A stretch of DNA of 64,000 nucleotides from Lasiosphaeria ovina (taxonomy: Eukaryota; Ascomycota; Sordariomycetes; Sordariales; Lasiosphaeriaceae): the NCBI GenBank assembly GCA_033439765.1, contig JAULSN010000004.1:2242001-2306000 (forward strand), in the 5' to 3' direction. The stretch's first letter is position 1. Each line of letters starts with the position of its first letter. A program made the translations under genes and the position numbers. Below are positions 59,298-64,000 of this stretch, one piece after another. The notes below the pieces were generated by a model that saw nothing but the letters and a program-made list of their open reading frames with translations, did no database searches and was not told where the DNA came from.

Positions 59298-59327
59298 GGG
59301 AAAGGGAAAGGGAAAGGGAAAGGGAAA
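59298..59327. repeat. (GGGAAA)5 hexanucleotide repeat
   Basis: Five perfect units in intergenic DNA. Confidence 0.97.
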
Positions 59328-59977
59328 GAAACGGGTGGACGGGATGTACGGGGCAATGACGACCCCGAAAGGAAAATCCGATTCGGATCTCTCGAAAGAG
59401 CATCCTACCCACCCAGGCTGGCAAGAAGGAGGGTCACGCAAGTGCCAAGCATCCGGCGTTTCCCCCCTATACTGTAGCGGCCCCGGAGCCGTTGGGGCAA
59501 AACCTGGGCACGCCGGTCAAGGCGCCACAAGCCCGCCCGGGTCGGCGAAACGTAGATCCCGAGAGGGCTTGTCTCGACAGTGCTGCGTCTCTCGTTCCAT
59601 CTTCTAGCATGTGTCCCAATCTCCCCGTCGGCAAGGTCTGTGGCGGCAGCACCAATTGGTGATTCTCCGCATTGGGACATGCATTCCTACACAGCACGCC
59701 CCATTTCTGTTTGTGTGCTTGTTGTATCAGTACGAGTTGATGTTACATTGTTACTGGAGGGTTCTTGTCTATATACACAAACAAAGATGCAGCCGCTATC
59801 TATCTACACAATAACGCCGGTGGTTTTTTTTCTGTTCCATCTTCTGATATACAACATGTTGGTGACATGGGGGAAGGGCGGGGAAGGGGGAAGGGGGGAG
59901 GCATGGAGGCAGCGGCATCAAGGTTTGTGCCAAGGGGGAGAGGGGGAGGGGTGTATGCAGTGCAAATCCAAGCTGGT

Positions 59978-60931
59978 TCAACGCTTTGCCCCCCTTCTCT
60001 TGCCGATTTGCCAGCCCCAGGACCTGAGCACCTTGACCACCTTGGGCGTGATGGCGGCCGTCAAGGGGACGCGGATGAAGATGAAGCTCTTGTGGATGGC
60101 GTACGCGAGCGCGAGCTGCGTTGCCAAGCCTATTGGTGCGAAAGCGGTCAGCCGTTGAGAAACAACAAGCCGGGAAAACGATAAGACAAGAAAAAAAACT
60201 CACTGGCTCCTTCTTGTTTGCTCCGCTCCTCGGCCTCCTTGACGCCATAGCCCTCCACGGCGAGTTCCTCGCCGCCATTTCGCACCCGGTTTTCCCTCAG
60301 GGCCTCGCGGTACTCGCGCCAGAACGTCTTGACCCCCTCTGGTATCACCTTTTCGGCCCACGACACTACGACGTGCTCGGCTTGGGCTGGCGGCCAGTAG
60401 CACTCGCCCGTTAGCCACTTGCCAATCTCAACGGGGGAGGGGGTTTGTCTTACCAATCCTGTCCGTGCCAACGGTCCGGACAAGCAGGAAGCAAAAGGGA
60501 AAGTCCAGCACGGTCAGTCCCGCATACACGCCAACCGCAGCCCAGCCGTATTCCCTTGACAGCTTTCTCATTCTCGCGGTAAACCCCAGCCGTTCGGGCT
60601 CGGCGGCCTTTCCGCCCGTCTTCCCGTTTGTGGAAGACGACGAGGATCCCTCGGACCGTCGGGCCCTCGAGGAGTGGAAGGGGCGCCTCGCCGAAGAAAA
60701 GAAGTGAGTCTGGAGCGGCCCGGCTTTCGACGTCCCCTTAACGTTGCCAGCCAGAGGCTTCCGGGGCCAGAGCTGAGACAGGCGCACGCTCTGGTGCCAT
60801 GGGAGCGGCGCAGGTTTGGTCGAGAGCCTGCGGGCCCAGAGCTGTTTCCCGACGGCGTCCCTCGCAATCCGCTTTGAAAGAGAGCTCCCGCCCAGCACGG
60901 CGTCGAGCGCCCCGGCTGCCGTCCGTAGCAT
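59978..60931 (-). CDS. FAM210/DUF1279-type mitochondrial protein
   Basis: Exons 60931..60454, 60386..60204 and 60129..59978 give 270 residues. Donors are GTAAGA and GTGAGT; acceptors are CCGCCAG (with CTAAC branch point) and CAATAG. Residues 1 to about 110 are Arg/Ser-rich with few acids, a mitochondrial presequence. The DUF1279 domain begins at MRKLSREYGWAAVGVYAGLT and VLDFPFCFLLV. A charged linker follows (KEAEERSKQEG). It ends in the signature ASLATQLALAYAIHKSFIFI leading to RVPLTAAITPKVVKVLRSWG. Relatives (human FAM210A/B) are mitochondrial inner-membrane proteins tied to respiration and mitochondrial translation; the fungal function is not defined. The exon 2 acceptor was chosen because it preserves phase and the expected spacing. 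Confidence 0.88.
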
Positions 60932-62381
60932 GGTCGTCGTTGTCGTCGGTTGCCGTTGCCGTCGCGGTCGAAAGGTGGGGGGGGGGGGGGCGGCTTGGCT
61001 GGGCTTGTCGCAAGTTGCCGCCCAACGCTGGTGCTGGTCGGACTCGGAAGGGTTTGGGTGTCGCAAGGCCGTAGTGTGCACTTCGTAAGCTAGGGTTTCC
61101 ACCGTAGAGGTGCCGCGCCTCCTTTTGTTGTTTTGTGTCGAGCCCGTCGCCACCAATCCGTGGCAGTCAGCGAGCGCACTACCGGAGCTTCCGCCGCACG
61201 ACGGGTTCTGGTGGTTCCGTTATGTCCGACGTCACGCGCACGCAGACGGAGCCAACTAGCAGGCGACAGGACGCACGCACTTCTCGATTGAGAGCGTTTC
61301 CAAGCCCCCAAAATTGTCCTGTCTTCCGTTTGTTAGGCAATAGTCGAGGCGAAGGGCCCTGGTTTTCTGTTCGTTCGATGTGCTAATTAATCGGTGAGAT
61401 CCGTCATGGATTTTTTTAATTTTTTTTTAGTCTTCAAGCGTCCGAGCTCCCCCGCGGAATGGGAGCCAGGGAAGCTTCCGCATGCGAGGTGATGCCAACT
61501 TCCGGCAGGCAAAACCTGACAGAGCTCGAGCGCTTCCCATTGGCCAATTTGGCAAGTGTGGTTTAACACAGCTGGCAGTGCTAGCGACAGATGCCAGCCA
61601 GCTGTCAAATTAGAAGTGCCTGCCCGCAGTATTTGCCAGGTGACTCTCAGCTGGCATCTCAGCCTCGAGGCTGCAGCGGGGTGTTCTTGGTTGTCGCCGG
61701 GGCATTTCCCATGCCGCTTGCAGTGGAGCTTAGAAAGCGCCCAGATCGTCAACGGATGCCGGGCAATGCGGGAGGGCTTGGCCGGCCAATCGCCGCTCCC
61801 GCTCCTCCCTCTTTATTGCCCTTAAGCGCCGTCCTCAACCCCATTTCCACGCCTGGTGAGCTCGCGCCAGAGAGGCGGTTGGGCTGGCCCCGGCCTCGAG
61901 GATTAGAGAAGCTGCATGATTGGGCCATTCGGGTCGACCAGGTTTCTCGAATTAGACCAGCCTAATGCCGCCACGCCACGGTTGCGTGGGTGGGTGTCGC
62001 TCGACGGAGGTGCAACCTCAAAAAGAAGCCACTCGACGACGCGACGCCTTGCTGGTGTTCCACCTAATTTCTGTCTTTCTTTCTCGGCGCGACTGCGGTG
62101 CTCTGTGGTGACTCCTGCCTTGCAACTTCCGGCCGTCTATAGCTTCTAGTTTCAATTCCTGTCCTCATTTATCTGTTTATATTGTCGCCAAAACATCTTC
62201 GCATCGCCTTGACGACCGCCGACTAACACCAGTGCGGGGAGCTTGCCAAGCGAGGCAGTGAGTGCGGGGCATCGTCCACCAGCTTCAGCCCAGCTCTGCT
62301 GACCACGATCCAAAGACAAGGAACTCGTCGAAGAAGAGGAATTGGACCCTGTTCGAATTAAAGCACCCTCGGAACGTGAAT
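60932..62381. promoter_or_regulatory. 1.45-kb divergent upstream region, FAM210-like / AIM24
   Basis: This is the shared upstream region of two genes for mitochondrial proteins. A GACGTCAC motif (CRE-like) lies at about 61229-61236. No coding signal was seen. Confidence 0.45.
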
Positions 62382-63897
62382 ATGTCTGGATACTATCCTC
62401 GTGAGTTGCGAATACCCACCCTCAGCCAAGTGCCTACCTAAGGTACCTAGCTCTGAAGCTGACCTCTCCTCCCAGCCCCGCCCGGTGGTGCCGCATCTGG
62501 AGGTATGTCGTTCCACGTAGTCTCCGTGACAAGCACCCAGAGAGCAACAAGACAGAAAGCTTACCTAGGTTATCCTCGCTTGTAGCGAAGAACAACTACC
62601 CGCCTCCGCCCATGTCTGCTCCCCCAACGCAGACCAAGTTCTCGTACCCTGCTCCTCCCAGCGGACAGGGCAACAAGAACTATCCTCCGCCGCCTCAGGG
62701 GCTGTCCGGCACTCCGCCACCCAAGGGCTCGTCGCCTTCATATCCTCTGCCCCCGCAGCAGCAGCAGTATCCCGGGCCGCCTCAGGCAAGCGCCCTGCCC
62801 ATGCACTTGCGGAACCCATCGGCAGCATCTCAAGAAACCCAGCAGTTCTCCCCGCCCCCTACATACCCCCAAGATGAAGACGACGGCGGCTACCCACAGG
62901 AGAAGCAGCAGGGAGGCGCGCCTGATGCATCAGCTCCCGCGAGTCTCCTGGCCGGCGCCCCAGCCGCAGGCCATTTCACTGGTGCGACGACCGTTGTAGA
63001 CGACGTCGGAACCTTCAACGGGGGCAGCTATCGAATCAGCCACCGAGACTGCAACACCATTCTGACCATCCAGCTGGCCATTGGCTGCCCGCTGGATGCC
63101 AAGCCCGGTACGTTCTCGCCGTTTTTCTGGCCCGCCCACGAGACATGTCCGTTCGTGCTCTAACGCGTCGTCAGGGGCCATGATTGCCATGTCTCCGTCG
63201 ATCGTCCTCAAGGGCGCCTTCAAGTTCAGCATGAAGAAGCTGGTGGCCGGCGGCGAGATGGCGCAGTCGCACTACACGGGCCCTGGCGAGCTGCTGCTGG
63301 CGCCTCCCATGCTCGGCGACATCACGAGTCTCCGCCTCACCGGCCAGGAGACGTGGTCGGTCAGCCACGACGGCTATCTCGCCTCCACCCAGAACGTCAC
63401 CAAGGACTATAAGCGCCAGGGAATCGGCAAGGCCATGTTCAGCGGCGAAGGCCTCTATGTTTACAAGATTGGCGGCGTCGGTCTCTTGTGGCTGACCAGT
63501 TTCGGTGCCATCATCCGCAAGGACGTATGTGTAGTTCCCACATGGGAGCAAACCCCATCTCGACCCACGTATCAGAAGAAAATCGGCTGACATTTCCCCC
63601 TTCTCCAGCTGGCCGAAGGCGAAAAGTACATTGTCGACAACGGACACCTCGTGGCCTGGAACGTAAAGTACATCCTGGAGCGCATCGCTTCGGGCGGCTT
63701 CATATCCGGCTTCGCGTCGGGCGAGGGCCTGGTGTGCAAGTTCACGGGGCCGGGGACCGTCTTCATCCAGACGAGAAACGCGGTTCGTGTTGATGGCAAT
63801 GTTCCCAGAGAATCAGGTGTGTGCCCGGCGCTGCTAACACACTGGGTTCCAGAAAGCATTCAGCGGCTACATGGCCGGGCAGGCCATGGTCATGTAA
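62382..63897 (+). CDS. AIM24: AIM24-family mitochondrial protein
   Basis: Exons 62382..62400, 62476..62502, 62586..63107, 63175..63524, 63609..63782 and 63853..63897 give 378 residues. Donors are GTGAGT, GTATGT, GTACGT, GTATGT and GTTCGT (weak), and phases close at TAA. The first two coding exons are only 19 and 27 nt. Residues 1 to about 110 are Pro/Gly/Tyr/Gln-rich ([20 protein letters not shown] onward). The AIM24/DUF124 domain follows: [39 protein letters not shown], then [17 protein letters not shown] and [11 protein letters not shown]. Yeast Aim24 is an inner-membrane protein that supports MICOS integrity. This copy has no typical presequence, so its location is uncertain; many fungal DUF124 proteins share the Pro-rich head. 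Confidence 0.9.
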
Positions 63898-64000
63898 AGA
63901 CGGCGCGATGTCGAGAGTCGAGCCACGGGCTTGGACGTGGGCAGCGATGCGGGAAACGACGTGGGCAACGACGAAAAATGGAACAGAAGTCTATTTCGGC

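Larger units (their letters stand above)
56959..59977. other. 3-kb intergenic region, no gene seen
   Basis: This contains (GGGAT)6, (GGGAAA)5, GGCGGGCA units near 57483-57510, and a T19 run at 59055-59073. No coding or RNA gene signal was recognised. Confidence 0.55.

Noticed and set aside
63783..63829. Later donor GTGTGT for AIM24 intron 5
   Set aside because: It would shift the last exon out of the frame that gives the family-like [14 protein letters not shown] ending. The earlier GTTCGT donor keeps it.

Overview
The window looks like nuclear DNA of a filamentous ascomycete (Pezizomycotina, most likely a Sordariomycete). The reasons are short introns with GTRNGT donors, CTAAC/CTGAC branch points and YAG acceptors, GC-rich third codon positions, pyrimidine- or CA-rich leaders, and a gene set typical of that group (Nfs1, eIF2-beta, Rrp7, BAR-SH3, Nce102, Mim2, AIM24, PNGase A, a fungal ADGF-type adenosine deaminase). 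The species cannot be named from this. I found no transposons, tRNAs, rRNAs or CRISPR arrays, and no secondary-metabolite cluster.

Seventeen protein genes are supported, plus one doubtful first exon. In order they are: an Msd1/SSX2IP-like spindle-pole protein (-, runs off the left edge); Rrp7 (-); a doubtful exon near 4.6 kb (+); a MOSC-flavodehydrogenase-ferredoxin fusion (-); an F-box protein (+); a BAR-SH3 Rvs167-type protein (-); the cysteine desulfurase Nfs1 (+); a CsbD-like/Hmp1-type small protein (+); an NmrA/isoflavone-reductase-like protein (+); an ADGF-type adenosine deaminase (-); a DAO-family FAD oxidoreductase (-); eIF2-beta (-); Mim2 (+); Nce102 (-); a membrane-anchored PNGase A-type protein (-); a Gln/Ser/Pro-rich protein of unknown function (-); a FAM210/DUF1279 protein (-); and AIM24 (+). 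Exon models were built by hand from splice signals. Every complete multi-exon model closes in frame.

The genes do not form an operon-like pathway. There is a loose mitochondrial theme: Nfs1 (Fe-S assembly), Mim2 (outer-membrane import), and the divergent pair FAM210-like/AIM24 (inner membrane). Gene spacing is wide, with many intergenic stretches of 3-4 kb that show no coding signal.

The most distinctive feature of the window is simple-sequence DNA. Tetra-, penta- and hexanucleotide repeats occur between genes and in introns. In-frame tri- and hexanucleotide repeats occur inside coding regions, with four different ones in the FAD oxidoreductase alone. Other points worth attention are a 15-bp perfect inverted repeat of CRE-like half-sites upstream of the Hmp1-type gene, a recurring intergenic 9-mer TACGGAGTA, a 21-A leader abutting the adenosine deaminase start codon, and several very small coding exons (12, 19, 23 and 27 nt) that simple ORF finding misses. 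I did not find a clearly new multi-gene system.
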